From contig CAJIZL010000001.1 in assembly GCA_905182035.1 (NCBI GenBank), positions 1 through 64,000 of the forward strand: a stretch of DNA of 64,000 nucleotides, written 5' to 3'. Shown here in pieces: positions 37,512-46,954 of the stretch (the stretch's first letter is position 1; every line of letters starts with the position of its first letter). The notes beneath the pieces were generated by a model. The model made no database searches. It was not told the origin of the DNA and saw nothing but the letters and a program-made list of their open reading frames with translations. The translations under genes were made by a program, and so were the position numbers. This DNA comes from Oceanospirillaceae bacterium ASP10-02a (lineage in GTDB: Bacteria; Pseudomonadota; Gammaproteobacteria; Pseudomonadales; Balneatricaceae).

Positions 37512-37541
37512 GCCTAGCACAAAATAACAGAAGTGCTAGGC
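37512..37541 (-). repeat. Second hairpin, overlapping the pyrF stop codon
   Basis: GCCTAGCAC (37512-37520) and GTGCTAGGC (37533-37541) are perfect 9-base inverted copies with a 12-base loop. The pyrF TAG is inside one arm. It lies immediately before the terminator above, so the pyrF message ends in two stacked hairpins. There is no T-run after this one. Confidence 0.7.
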
Positions 37542-38234
37542 AAGTTCTTGCTCAATCAGTTCCAAGGCTTTCATTGGATCATCTGCTTGAGTAATAGGCC
37601 TGCCAACTACTAGGTAGTCACTACCTGCTGCAATTGCTTGGGCAGGCGTCATGATACGTTTTTGATCCCCAGCCACAGAAAAATATGGGCGGATACCTGG
37701 CGTAATCAATTTAAACTCTCGACCTAATTCCATCTTCAATAGTGCCGATTCTTGGGCTGAACAAACAACACCGTCAAAACCAGAGTCTTGGCTCAAGCGA
37801 GCCAGTGAAAGCACTCGTTCCACTGGTGATTGGTCTATGCCTGTAGTTTTCAAACCCACAGCATCCATACTTGTTAATACCGTCACTGCAATCAATAAGG
37901 GTTGATGGCCACCTTTAGCCTTAAGCTCAGTTCGAGTCGTCTGCATCATCTCTGCACCACCACTGGCGTGCACATTGACCATCCACACACCCAGACGCGC
38001 TGCGGCCAATACGGCTTTAGCTACGGTGTTTGGAATATCATGAAACTTAAGGTCTAGAAATATTTCAAAGCCGTGTTGTTGCAGTTGTTGCACCAGCTGT
38101 GGACCAGCAGCGGTAAAAAGTTCTTTACCTACTTTTAGACGACAGCGTGTTGGATCTAACTGGCGTGCCATTGCCATGGCTTGGTCTGCAGAGTGATAAT
38201 CTAAAGCCACAACAATGGCTGAATCCTGCCTCAA
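37536..38234 (-). CDS. pyrF: Orotidine 5'-phosphate decarboxylase
   Basis: A 232-residue TIM-barrel enzyme making UMP. The catalytic network is in [12 protein letters not shown] with Asp61, Lys63 and Asp66; VVGRPI near the C terminus is the phosphate-binding segment. Length is standard. It begins 1 bp after the lapB stop, so it belongs to the lapA-lapB-pyrF transcript common in gammaproteobacteria. Confidence 0.97.
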   Translation of the reverse strand: MRQDSAIVVALDYHSADQAMAMARQLDPTRCRLKVGKELFTAAGPQLVQQLQQHGFEIFLDLKFHDIPNTVAKAVLAAARLGVWMVNVHASGGAEMMQTTRTELKAKGGHQPLLIAVTVLTSMDAVGLKTTGIDQSPVERVLSLARLSQDSGFDGVVCSAQESALLKMELGREFKLITPGIRPYFSVAGDQKRIMTPAQAIAAGSDYLVVGRPITQADDPMKALELIEQELA

Positions 38235-38235
38235 G

Positions 38236-39399
38236 TTACTCTCCTTCTAATCCATAAATGGGCTTGGTGCTGCCCCACTGATGACAACTAGGACATTGCC
38301 AATGCATGGAGTTACCCGCAAAACCACATTGTCGACAACGATACTGTGGCTTACTACTTTGAAGCGCCACTGTCAGGCCCTTTAGTACTTGCAAACTATC
38401 TTTCGCATTCGCAGATGCCCACTGCATGTGCAGATCGATGAGGTAATTAAAGCCTCTTAAAGATGGCCTTTGACGAAGATTTTCGGTCACATAGGCCGCT
38501 GCTGCAGAATCATTTTGCTGGCCTATTTCTTGGGCTTGAGCTAATAGCAGGCTAGTACTTGGGTGTTGCGACATAGTCTGGCTCAACCAATCTCGCCACC
38601 CATTTATATCAGCAAGCTTAGTAAAGCATAAATGCAACGGTTGAATGATTTCAGACACCAACTGCAGGTCTTGCTGGGCCATGATCAACAAGTGCCTTTT
38701 GGCGTCTATGTAGTTTTCTTGCTGCATGCTTAATTTAGCTCGCAAAAAGCTTACTCTCGGATTATCAGCATTATGGCGCTTAGCACGCTTTAAGTAGGCA
38801 AGGCATTCTTGTTCTTGATTTGACTGCAATGTTTCTTCGGCCAGTTCGCAGCAAAAGTGAGATAGCCGCTGAGCTAAATCGACGGTGGCCGATACGTTAG
38901 CAGCAGATCCTACTTCTAGGGCTTTGTGCCAATCCTGCTCACGCTGGTAAACGTCAACTAATAACTCTGTAGCTTTAGCTTTTTGCCGATTAGGCTGTTG
39001 AGCCACATCGAGCAATAGTTCTTCTGCGCGGTCTAATAGACCAGCTTTGATAAAATCGTGCGCTAATTCCAGTTCGGCCAGCATCAATTGTTCTTGGTCT
39101 AGGTCTTTGCTAGACAGGAGATTTTGATGAATCTGAATGGCTTTATCAACTTCACCACGGCGCCGGAATAAACTTCCCAAAGCCAAGTGAGTATCAACAG
39201 TTTGTGGATTAACCTCTAGGGCGCGAATAAACAATTCTAGCGCTTCATCTGTTTGTTGGTTTAACAAGTAATTAAGGCCACGGTAATAATCAGCTTGTAG
39301 GCCCAACTGAGAATTTTGTTTTTGTTGATTTTCTCTTTGACCTAACCACCAACCGATGCCTAAGGCCGCAATTAATACAATAAGTAAGGAGGCGTCCAT
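38236..39399 (-). CDS. lapB: Lipopolysaccharide assembly protein LapB (YciM)
   Basis: A 387-residue protein anchored by an N-terminal helix (residues 4-20, [17 protein letters not shown]). A series of TPR repeats (from about residue 30 to 330) follows, then a C-terminal rubredoxin-type metal site CRQCGF...CPSCHQWG. In E. coli LapB acts with FtsH to set LpxC levels and so LPS synthesis. It is 2 bp downstream of lapA and 1 bp upstream of pyrF. Confidence 0.95.
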   Translation of the reverse strand: MDASLLIVLIAALGIGWWLGQRENQQKQNSQLGLQADYYRGLNYLLNQQTDEALELFIRALEVNPQTVDTHLALGSLFRRRGEVDKAIQIHQNLLSSKDLDQEQLMLAELELAHDFIKAGLLDRAEELLLDVAQQPNRQKAKATELLVDVYQREQDWHKALEVGSAANVSATVDLAQRLSHFCCELAEETLQSNQEQECLAYLKRAKRHNADNPRVSFLRAKLSMQQENYIDAKRHLLIMAQQDLQLVSEIIQPLHLCFTKLADINGWRDWLSQTMSQHPSTSLLLAQAQEIGQQNDSAAAAYVTENLRQRPSLRGFNYLIDLHMQWASANAKDSLQVLKGLTVALQSSKPQYRCRQCGFAGNSMHWQCPSCHQWGSTKPIYGLEGE

Positions 39400-39401
39400 G
39401 T

Positions 39402-39692
39402 TTATCGAGTAACCTTATTTCCAGATTGTGTTTGATTCAATTTAGATAACTGGCGCTGCAACTGCGCATTGTGACGCTTCAATTTAAAGGTTACAAAACT
39501 GTAAATAAATGCGCAGAAAAGCATACCCATAGCCAAGCTTAATAACAGCCAGATAGCCATACTAGTTGGGGGTAATTGAAAAAATATAAGATCTAAAGAG
39601 ACAGCCTGACTATTGCGAGTGCTAAACAACACACCAACAACCAAGGCCACCATGGTGATGACAACGAAGAGTAGGGCCTTTATTAATTTCAC
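39402..39692 (-). CDS. lapA: Lipopolysaccharide assembly protein LapA (YciS/DUF1049)
   Basis: A 96-residue protein with two transmembrane helices (about residues 4-23 and 43-68) and a basic cytoplasmic helix (LKRHNAQLQRQLSKLNQ). Sequence features NSQAVSLDLIFFQLP between the helices are typical of DUF1049. It works with LapB in LPS control. The two genes are adjacent, as usual. Confidence 0.93.
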   Translation of the reverse strand: MKLIKALLFVVITMVALVVGVLFSTRNSQAVSLDLIFFQLPPTSMAIWLLLSLAMGMLFCAFIYSFVTFKLKRHNAQLQRQLSKLNQTQSGNKVTR

Positions 39693-39738
39693 GTGCTTTT
39701 ACCTAATCAGGATGGTTGAATCGAAGCCCACCTTTACC

Positions 39739-39765
39739 AACGATAGTCCATTATAGACTATCGTT
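39739..39765 (-). terminator. Hairpin holding the ihfB stop codon in its loop
   Basis: AACGATAGTC (39739-39748) and GACTATCGTT (39756-39765) are perfect 10-base inverted copies with a 7-base spacer. The ihfB TAA (39753-39751) lies in the loop, and the last ihfB codons form one arm. No T-run follows, so this may be a 3' stabilising hairpin or a factor-dependent end rather than an intrinsic terminator. It separates ihfB from lapA. Confidence 0.55.
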
Positions 39766-40035
39766 TACCTGATCGCGTAACTCTTTACCTGGTTTAAAGT
39801 GAGGAACGTACTTTGCCGCTAAATCTACCGAATCGCCAGTTTTTGGATTGCGCCCAGTTCTTGGTGCTCGATAGTGTAAACAAAAGCTGCCAAAGCCTCT
39901 TATTTCAATTCGATCACCAGCAGCCAACGCATCAGCCATATGGTCAATAATGGCCTTAACCGATTGTTCCACATTCTTTACAGGAATGTTTTCGAAGCGA
40001 TCAATTAAATTTTCAATCAGTTCAGACTTACGCAT
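39751..40035 (-). CDS. ihfB: Integration host factor beta subunit
   Basis: A 94-residue HU/IHF-family DNA-bending protein: [14 protein letters not shown] start, [10 protein letters not shown], and the minor-groove-inserting loop [11 protein letters not shown] with its proline. It pairs with IhfA to bend DNA at specific sites. Immediately downstream of rpsA (15 bp) as in most gammaproteobacteria. The C-terminal codons take part in a hairpin. Confidence 0.97.
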   Translation of the reverse strand: MRKSELIENLIDRFENIPVKNVEQSVKAIIDHMADALAAGDRIEIRGFGSFCLHYRAPRTGRNPKTGDSVDLAAKYVPHFKPGKELRDQVNDSL

Positions 40036-40050
40036 AGTCTATCCTTTTTG

Positions 40051-41721
40051 TTATTTTTTTTGCTGTTCCTTAATAAGGTCACCAATGGTAGTCGGGCCTC
40101 CGGATTCAACTGGTTTAGTCTTCAGCTCCTGCATTTGCACACGCTGCTGAGCAGCCTCTTGAGCCCGAACTGCTAGACTAATAGAGCGGCCTTTACGATC
40201 TAAGCTAGCAACAAAGCTGGTAATAGATTGACCTTCCTTAAAGTCTGCTAACTCTTGGCCTTGTGCCAATTCGCCGCGTTTTAAGAATCCTTGCACACCT
40301 TCAGCTAAGTTAACCAACAAACCACCAGAAGTAACTTCTGCAATGGTACCAGTTACCTCCGTGCCTTTAGCGTTAGCAGTAGCATAGTTCGAGAACGGGT
40401 CACCTGCCATTTGTTTGATACCAAGAGCAACACGTTGACGCTCTGTATCAATAGACAAGATCACTGCTTCAATTTGTTGGCCTTTTTGGAAGCCTTCTAG
40501 CAAGCTTTCATCGCTCTTATTCCAATCCACATCCGATACATGAACAAGACCATCAATGCCATCTTCTAGGCCTATAAATAGACCAAAATCAGTCTTAGAG
40601 TTTAACTTACCGGAGACCTTATCACCTTCTGAGTACTGCTTAGAGAAGGCAACCCACGGGCTTTCGCTACACTGCTTCATGCCTAAAGATAAACGGCGTT
40701 TTTCACCATTAATATCTAAAATCATAACTTCAATTTCTTCACCTACAGTTACCATCTTAGATGGGTGTAAGTTACGCTTCATCCAGCTCATTTCAGAGGC
40801 GTGAACTAGGCCTTCAATACCATCAGAAACACGAGCAAAACAGCCATAATCTGTCACAGTGGTCACAGTGGCTGGCAAACGGCTACCTACAGGGTAAGTA
40901 TCTGTAAAGCTGGTCCAAGGGTCCTGTTGAAGCTGCTTCAAACCTAATGAGACGCGTTGTTTTTCGGCATCAAACTTCAAAACTTTTACTTCAATATCAG
41001 CGCCAGCAGTTAACATTTCGCTTGGGTGTTTAATGCGACGCCAAGCGATGTCGGTAATATGTAGCAAGCCGTCTAGGCCACCAAGATCGATAAACGCACC
41101 GTAATCAGTCAAGTTCTTCACAAAGCCTTTCACAACTGCACCTTCTTCAAGGGTCGACAGGACTTGCGTACGTTGAGCTTTGTTGGCTTCATCCATCAAA
41201 GCACGGCGAGATACAACAACATTGTTACGTAGCATATCAAGCTTGATAATTTTAAATTCTAGGTCAATACCCTCTAAATGAGAAACATCTTGTAACGGAC
41301 GAGTATCAATCAAAGAACCCGGCAGGAAGGCACGGATACCACCTAACTCAACGTTAAAGCCACCCTTAACACGGGCACTAATAACGCCGGTAACGGTTTC
41401 GTCATCTTTTTGGATTTTTTCAAGTTGATGCCAGCGTTCCATTTCACGAGCACGTTCACGAGATACTTGGGTTGCACCTAAGCCATCTTCGATTTCCTGC
41501 AGGGCGACTAACACGTCATCACCAACGGCAACTTCTAGTTCGCCAGCTGCATCGAGAAATTCACTGCGTGAAACCACGCCTTCAGACTTTAAGCCAACAT
41601 TAATGGTGACGACTTCACTATCAATAGCAATGACTACACCAGTAATCAAAGCACCCTTCTTCATCTCTACCTGTTCAAGACTTTCTTCAAACAGATCTGC
41701 GAAACTTTCGCCCATGGACAT
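40051..41721 (-). CDS. rpsA: 30S ribosomal protein S1
   Basis: A 556-residue protein with six S1 RNA-binding repeats, readable from repeated segments such as GAFIDLGGLDGLLHITDIAW and GLFIGLEDGIDGLVHVSDVDW. It unfolds and docks mRNA on the small subunit. No clear Shine-Dalgarno sequence is seen before the start (MSMGESFADLFEE), as in E. coli rpsA, where S1 autoregulates translation initiation. Met3 is an alternative start. It lies 88 bp after cmk and 15 bp before ihfB. Confidence 0.98.
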   Translation of the reverse strand: MSMGESFADLFEESLEQVEMKKGALITGVVIAIDSEVVTINVGLKSEGVVSRSEFLDAAGELEVAVGDDVLVALQEIEDGLGATQVSRERAREMERWHQLEKIQKDDETVTGVISARVKGGFNVELGGIRAFLPGSLIDTRPLQDVSHLEGIDLEFKIIKLDMLRNNVVVSRRALMDEANKAQRTQVLSTLEEGAVVKGFVKNLTDYGAFIDLGGLDGLLHITDIAWRRIKHPSEMLTAGADIEVKVLKFDAEKQRVSLGLKQLQQDPWTSFTDTYPVGSRLPATVTTVTDYGCFARVSDGIEGLVHASEMSWMKRNLHPSKMVTVGEEIEVMILDINGEKRRLSLGMKQCSESPWVAFSKQYSEGDKVSGKLNSKTDFGLFIGLEDGIDGLVHVSDVDWNKSDESLLEGFQKGQQIEAVILSIDTERQRVALGIKQMAGDPFSNYATANAKGTEVTGTIAEVTSGGLLVNLAEGVQGFLKRGELAQGQELADFKEGQSITSFVASLDRKGRSISLAVRAQEAAQQRVQMQELKTKPVESGGPTTIGDLIKEQQKK

Positions 41722-41809
41722 ACTCGATGAGGTTAACGATGCGCTCGGAACTGACTTGCAGTATGGGCGTCTCGAGATACCTCTAGTTAGTTAATATTAC
41801 GCAACGATG

Positions 41810-42487
41810 TTATAAAGCACCTTTACTATGAATAAATGTAAGGATCTTTTGCTCCACATCTAAAATGCTCATGTGGGTACAATCGATCACTAACGCATCG
41901 TCGGCAGGTTTCAAAGGGGCGATAGTCCGATTTTCGTCACGCTCGTCCCGCTGCTGAATATCCGTCAGTATGTCCGACAGGCTAGCACTCAAGCCCTTGC
42001 TTTTCAACTGTTTATAACGTCTATCCGCTCGTTCTTGTGCACTTGCCGTTAAGAAAACCTTGACTGGGGCTTCTGGAAAGATCACTGTTCCCATGTCGCG
42101 CCCATCTGCAACTAAACCAGGTAATTCTGCAAAAGCGCGTTGCCGGTCCTGCAAAGCCTTGCGAACCAAGGTAAGACTTGCCACCTTTGAAGCGTTCATG
42201 CCGCACGCTTCCGTACGAATGGAAAGGCTCACGTCCTCCCCTTCTAACACCACCTGGACACCATCACCGTGGGCTTTAAATTGCACATCTAGACAGCCGG
42301 CAATATCCGCTACAGCCAACTCGTTTTCAGTGCTTACACCGTGATGCTCTGCAGCCAAAGCCACTAAACGATACAAAGCACCACTATCGAGCAAATGGAA
42401 ACCCAAACGGTCTGCAAGTAATTTACATAGCGTACCTTTGCCAGAGCCACTAGGTCCATCAATTGTAATAATGGATACATTTTTCAT
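41810..42487 (-). CDS. cmk: Cytidylate kinase
   Basis: A 225-residue nucleoside monophosphate kinase that phosphorylates CMP and dCMP. P-loop [12 protein letters not shown] is near residues 11-22, and [15 protein letters not shown] carries the NMP-binding arginine and aspartate. Its start overlaps the tyrA-aroA stop by 4 bp. Confidence 0.97.
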   Translation of the reverse strand: MKNVSIITIDGPSGSGKGTLCKLLADRLGFHLLDSGALYRLVALAAEHHGVSTENELAVADIAGCLDVQFKAHGDGVQVVLEGEDVSLSIRTEACGMNASKVASLTLVRKALQDRQRAFAELPGLVADGRDMGTVIFPEAPVKVFLTASAQERADRRYKQLKSKGLSASLSDILTDIQQRDERDENRTIAPLKPADDALVIDCTHMSILDVEQKILTFIHSKGAL

Positions 42488-44730
42488 GACTGAAATTCCT
42501 CTTCAAGGGTCATACCTACCGCTTGCGCTAGTTCCACAAAGTTAGGAAAAGATGTGGCCACATGGGCACAATCTAGAATTTTTATAGCAGCTCCACCCCG
42601 TAAACCAGCGATGGTAAAGGCCATGGCAATACGATGGTCGTGATGAGTGACAATCTGCGCAGGACCAAACTGAGTATCTGCACCCATACCCTCAATAATG
42701 GCACCACCAGCTGTGCCTTCAATGGATACTCCCATTGCGCTTAGGCCATCTACCATAGCTTGGATACGGTCACTTTCCTTTACCCGCAACTCTTCAGCGC
42801 CAGTAATTATGGTGGTACCACTAGCACAAGAGGCTGCAACCATCAGCGCTGGAAATTCGTCAATAGCCAATGGCACTTGATCTTCGGGCACATGGATACC
42901 TTTAAGTGGCGCATACTTTATATGCAAGTCGGCTACTGGTTCGCCGCCAACTTCTCGCTCATTTTGAACCGTCAAATCTGCACCCATTAAACGCAGGATA
43001 TTAACTACCCCAATACGAGTTGGATTCATGCCCACATGTTCAATAACAAGGTCTGAATCTGGGCAAATAGCTGCAGCCACTAAAAAGAAAGTGGCTGATG
43101 AAATATCTGATGGCACATCTATGTCAGTGGCCATTAGTTGCCCTTGTCCCAAAATAGAACAAGTATCTACAGTACGCTCAACCCCGTAGCCAAACCCTTT
43201 AAGCATACGCTCCGTGTGGTCACGGGTTGGTGCAGGTTCGGTAACGCTGGTATGACCTTTAGCGTACAAACCAGCCAACATAACGCAGGATTTTACTTGC
43301 GCACTTGCCATAGGTAAGTCGTAGTGAATGCCGGTCAACTGTTGGCCACCTTTAATTTTCATGGGCGGGCAACCTCCCTCCGCTGTGTCAACTATAGCAC
43401 CCATTAAACGTAATGGTTTAGCCACCCGCTCCATAGGACGCTTGTTTAGCGACACATCACCACTAAGTTCTACATCAAATGCTTGGCCTGCCATTAAACC
43501 CGCCATTAAACGAATGGTGGTGCCAGAGTTTCCAACGTAGAGGGGGCCAGGTGGCGGCTTGAGTCCATTAAGACCGACACCATGCACCACAACCTTCCCT
43601 TCTGCAGGGCCTTCGATAACGACGCCCATATCACGGAACGCTTGCAACGTTGCCATGGCGTCCTCGCCTTCTAAAAAGCCACTGATATGAGTGGTACCTT
43701 GCGCCAATGCACCGAGCATTATGGAGCGGTGAGAAACGGACTTGTCTCCAGGAACGCGGATGCGTCCTCGGACTTGACCACCTGGATGTACGTTAAAGTG
43801 TTTTGTATTTGTCATAGTTCCAGTATAGGCAGAGCTTGCCAATATTTTTTCAAAATGATGTCGTGCACTTCGTGCTCTGGTTAAGATCCCCATCATGGTT
43901 TGACTGTCACCCGAGGCCACAGCATCCCTTAAATCAGCCAAACCTTTGGTAAACTGATCTAACGTTTTAAGGCAGGCATCACGGTTGGCTATAAATACAT
44001 CATGCCACATGGTTGGATCACTACCTGCAATACGAGTAAAGTCTCGAAAACCACCCGCTGCGTAGCGAAAAATGTCTTTATTGTCTGTATTTGATGCTAA
44101 CGTGTCCACTAGCGAAAAGGCCAAAAGATGCGGTAAATGGCTCGTTGCAGCCAATACTTCATCGTGCCGTTCAACCTCCATCAGTAAAATTTCGCTACCT
44201 ACACCGGACCACATATCACCTAACACCTCTATGGCGTGGGGATGGCTAGTAGGCAACGGGGTGATAATAAATTTGTGATCAATAAATAAGTCAATATTCA
44301 CCGCATTAATGCCGCTGCGCTCAGACCCAGCAATGGGGTGTCCGGGCACAAAGCCTGGTGGAGGGGTGACAAAAATATCATAGGCTGCGGCAATAATATT
44401 GCCTTTTACGCTCCCTACATCTGTTAACAACGTATGAGCACTTAGGTGAGGTGCCACTAGGGCCAATACCTTTTCCATGGCTTTCACGGGAACAGCTAAC
44501 ACCACCACGTCCATTTGACCAATAGTGGCTGCCAGATCCGTCACCTGATGGTCTATTACGCCTCGATCCTGTGCCTGCTGCATACTCGTTTGGTCTAGGT
44601 CGTAGCCCCACAGTTGGTGCTTTTGGGTGCGTCGCAATGCCGCAGCCAAAGAACCACCTATCAGGCCTAAACCCAGTACTAATACGTTGCCATGGCGAAA
44701 AGACAAAGGTGTCTCAGGTGCCAAGGCCAT
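42484..44730 (-). CDS. tyrA-aroA: Fused prephenate dehydrogenase / EPSP synthase (TyrA-AroA)
   Basis: A 748-residue bifunctional protein. Residues 1-300 are a prephenate (or arogenate) dehydrogenase with the NAD loop [16 protein letters not shown] and VGHPIAGSE-like [11 protein letters not shown]. From about 306 (internal Met) comes a full EPSP synthase: GDKSVSHRS starts at 328, then [26 protein letters not shown] and RDHTERM. The same fusion is known in Pseudomonas. The GDK, SAQ-K, NPTR and RDH-E elements are those associated with class II EPSP synthases. It shares one base with the pheA stop; hisC2, usual between the two in Pseudomonas, is missing. Confidence 0.95.
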   Translation of the reverse strand: MALAPETPLSFRHGNVLVLGLGLIGGSLAAALRRTQKHQLWGYDLDQTSMQQAQDRGVIDHQVTDLAATIGQMDVVVLAVPVKAMEKVLALVAPHLSAHTLLTDVGSVKGNIIAAAYDIFVTPPPGFVPGHPIAGSERSGINAVNIDLFIDHKFIITPLPTSHPHAIEVLGDMWSGVGSEILLMEVERHDEVLAATSHLPHLLAFSLVDTLASNTDNKDIFRYAAGGFRDFTRIAGSDPTMWHDVFIANRDACLKTLDQFTKGLADLRDAVASGDSQTMMGILTRARSARHHFEKILASSAYTGTMTNTKHFNVHPGGQVRGRIRVPGDKSVSHRSIMLGALAQGTTHISGFLEGEDAMATLQAFRDMGVVIEGPAEGKVVVHGVGLNGLKPPPGPLYVGNSGTTIRLMAGLMAGQAFDVELSGDVSLNKRPMERVAKPLRLMGAIVDTAEGGCPPMKIKGGQQLTGIHYDLPMASAQVKSCVMLAGLYAKGHTSVTEPAPTRDHTERMLKGFGYGVERTVDTCSILGQGQLMATDIDVPSDISSATFFLVAAAICPDSDLVIEHVGMNPTRIGVVNILRLMGADLTVQNEREVGGEPVADLHIKYAPLKGIHVPEDQVPLAIDEFPALMVAASCASGTTIITGAEELRVKESDRIQAMVDGLSAMGVSIEGTAGGAIIEGMGADTQFGPAQIVTHHDHRIAMAFTIAGLRGGAAIKILDCAHVATSFPNFVELAQAVGMTLEEEFQS

Positions 44731-45854
44731 TAGAGTACCGCCTGCGGGTATGACCCTAATAAACGCACTTCTACAGAGTCTTGATCTAGGTCTTTTAGCA
44801 CTTGCTGTACTTTGCTATCGCTATGATGGCCTTCAAAATCAATATAGAAAACATAACCCCATGCGCCCTGTCCCGAAGGCCTTGACTCAATACTGGTCAT
44901 ACTCACATTATGACGATGGAATGGTTCCAATATATGATACAAGGCGCCTGGTTTGTTACGAGCCAACACTAATAAAGAGGTTTTGTCTTGGCCAGAAGCT
45001 GGCACTGTAGCGTGGCCAATAATCAAGAAACGTGTAGTATTATCTGGCTGATCTTCAATGTTTTCGTGTTTAACGTCTAATTCATACAGGTCTGCTGCCA
45101 TAATGCCTGCAATAGCGGCCACTTTACCTGCGTCAGCACCCGTCTGTTGTGCCACCCGACGAGCCGCCTCCGCATTGCTACTCACTGCAAAACGTTCTGC
45201 TTGGGGCATATGGTTATCCAACCACGAACGGCACTGAGCTAAAGACTGGGAGTGGGAATATATACGCTCCACTTGAGATAAATCCGTACCCTGCTTCACC
45301 AATAAATTTTGGTGAATGCGCATCTCCACTTCTCCAGAAATGACCAAGGAAGAATGGCGAAAGCTATCCAAAGTATGGTTGATCATACCCTCAGAGGAGT
45401 TTTCGATAGGTACTACGCCATAATGAGCACTCTTCGCTTCTACTTCACGGAACACCTCATCGATAGAACCTAAGGGTGCGCTGATCACCGAATGTCCAAA
45501 GTGTTTCAGTGCTGCTGCTTGAGTAAAGGTGCCCTGAGGCCCAAGAAAGGCAATTCGCATAGGCTGTTCGTGGGCCAAGCATGCCGACATCAACTCACGA
45601 AAGAGGCGTGCCATCTCCTCATCATCCAGTGGGCCTTGATTACGCTCCATGACCCTGCGCAGCACTTGCGCCTCTCGCTCTGGTCGATAAAATACGGCGT
45701 CATGGCTACCTTGATACAGCTGTTTAACTTCTGCAACTCGCTGTGCACAAGTTGCTCGTTGATTAATAAGAGTTTGTATTTGTTGATCAATTTGATCAAT
45801 ATCTTGGCGCAATTGGCCAAGTTCTTGTTCTTGTGTTAATGCCGGCTTGGTCAT
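44730..45854 (-). CDS. pheA: Bifunctional chorismate mutase / prephenate dehydratase (P-protein)
   Basis: A 374-residue enzyme. An AroQ-type chorismate mutase occupies residues 1-95 (LRQDIDQIDQQIQTLINQRA), a prephenate dehydratase about 102-280 (IAFLGPQGTFTQAA; VPIENSSEGMINHTLD; TTRFLIIG), and an ACT regulatory domain the end (GALYHILEPF, SIESRPSGQGAWGYVFYID). The ACT domain binds phenylalanine for feedback inhibition in this family. It begins 5 bp after the serC stop and feeds the TyrA-AroA gene downstream. Confidence 0.97.
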   Translation of the reverse strand: MTKPALTQEQELGQLRQDIDQIDQQIQTLINQRATCAQRVAEVKQLYQGSHDAVFYRPEREAQVLRRVMERNQGPLDDEEMARLFRELMSACLAHEQPMRIAFLGPQGTFTQAAALKHFGHSVISAPLGSIDEVFREVEAKSAHYGVVPIENSSEGMINHTLDSFRHSSLVISGEVEMRIHQNLLVKQGTDLSQVERIYSHSQSLAQCRSWLDNHMPQAERFAVSSNAEAARRVAQQTGADAGKVAAIAGIMAADLYELDVKHENIEDQPDNTTRFLIIGHATVPASGQDKTSLLVLARNKPGALYHILEPFHRHNVSMTSIESRPSGQGAWGYVFYIDFEGHHSDSKVQQVLKDLDQDSVEVRLLGSYPQAVL

Positions 45855-45859
45855 AATTT

Positions 45860-46948
45860 TTAAGCCCAGTGTCGTGTTTCAAAATCTTTCATAAAGGCGA
45901 CCAGTGCAAACACTGCCGCTTCGGGAACTGCATTATATATGCTTGCTCTCATACCACCCACACTACGGTGACCCTTAAGGTTAAGCAAACCATTCGCTTG
46001 CGCCTGCTGTAGAAATTCAGCATTCAAAGCTTCATCCTCCAATATGAAAGTGACGTTCATTTTAGAGCGATTAGCAATAACAATATTATTTGAATACAAC
46101 CGACTTTCATCAATTGCTTGGTAAAGACGGTTTGCTTTGACAGCGTTTTTTTCAGCCATAACCCCAAGACCACCTTGTTGCAAGAGCCAATCGAACACCA
46201 AACCAGCTAAATACCAGCCATAGGTTGGAGGGGTATTTAGCATGGAATCATTAGCCGCTTGTAAGGCGTAGTTGAACGGGTTGGGTGTTGTTTTACTGGC
46301 GCTGCCCAATAGGTCTTCCCGAACAATCACTAAGGTCAGTCCCGCTGGGCCAATATTTTTTTGAGCACCCGCATAAATAACTCCAAACTGAGTCACATCA
46401 ATCGGTTCTGAAAGAATGGTTGACGACATGTCCGCTATAAGCGGCACTGCACCGGTATTAGGCACATAATCAAACGCCAAACCACCAATTGTTTCATTCG
46501 GACAATAGTGCACATAAGCAGCGTCTTTATTGAATTTCAGCTGCCCTTGACTAGGCACATTGAGGTAGCCACCAGATGCACTTGATGCAATCTCTGATGC
46601 TGCACCATAGGGCGCCATAGCAGCGATAGCTTTGGCTGACCAAATTCCAGTATCTATATAATCTGCATGGGTTTTAGTCCCCAGCAAATTCATGGGTAAT
46701 AGAGCAAATTGGGCCGTAGCTCCACCTTGCATAAACAACACTTTATAGTTGTCTGGAATACCCATCAACTGACGCAACTTAGACTCTGCTTCTTGAACCA
46801 TTGCCATATAGGCAGGGTGCCGGTGACTAATTTCCATCACCGACAAGCCACGGCCTTGCCAATCTAACAATTCCGCTTGCGCCCGCTCTAACACGGCCGT
46901 GGGCAGTGCGGCAGGACCAGCGCAAAAGTTAAACTGACGCGTGCTCAT
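45860..46948 (-). CDS. serC: Phosphoserine aminotransferase
   Basis: A 362-residue PLP aminotransferase for serine and pyridoxal phosphate synthesis. The start FNFCAGPAALP and MEISHRH are typical; the PLP lysine is in YAGAQKNIGPAG. Length matches E. coli SerC (362). It lies 6 bp downstream of gyrA and 5 bp upstream of pheA, so it is co-transcribed with both. Confidence 0.97.
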   Translation of the reverse strand: MSTRQFNFCAGPAALPTAVLERAQAELLDWQGRGLSVMEISHRHPAYMAMVQEAESKLRQLMGIPDNYKVLFMQGGATAQFALLPMNLLGTKTHADYIDTGIWSAKAIAAMAPYGAASEIASSASGGYLNVPSQGQLKFNKDAAYVHYCPNETIGGLAFDYVPNTGAVPLIADMSSTILSEPIDVTQFGVIYAGAQKNIGPAGLTLVIVREDLLGSASKTTPNPFNYALQAANDSMLNTPPTYGWYLAGLVFDWLLQQGGLGVMAEKNAVKANRLYQAIDESRLYSNNIVIANRSKMNVTFILEDEALNAEFLQQAQANGLLNLKGHRSVGGMRASIYNAVPEAAVFALVAFMKDFETRHWA

Positions 46949-46954
46949 GGACCG

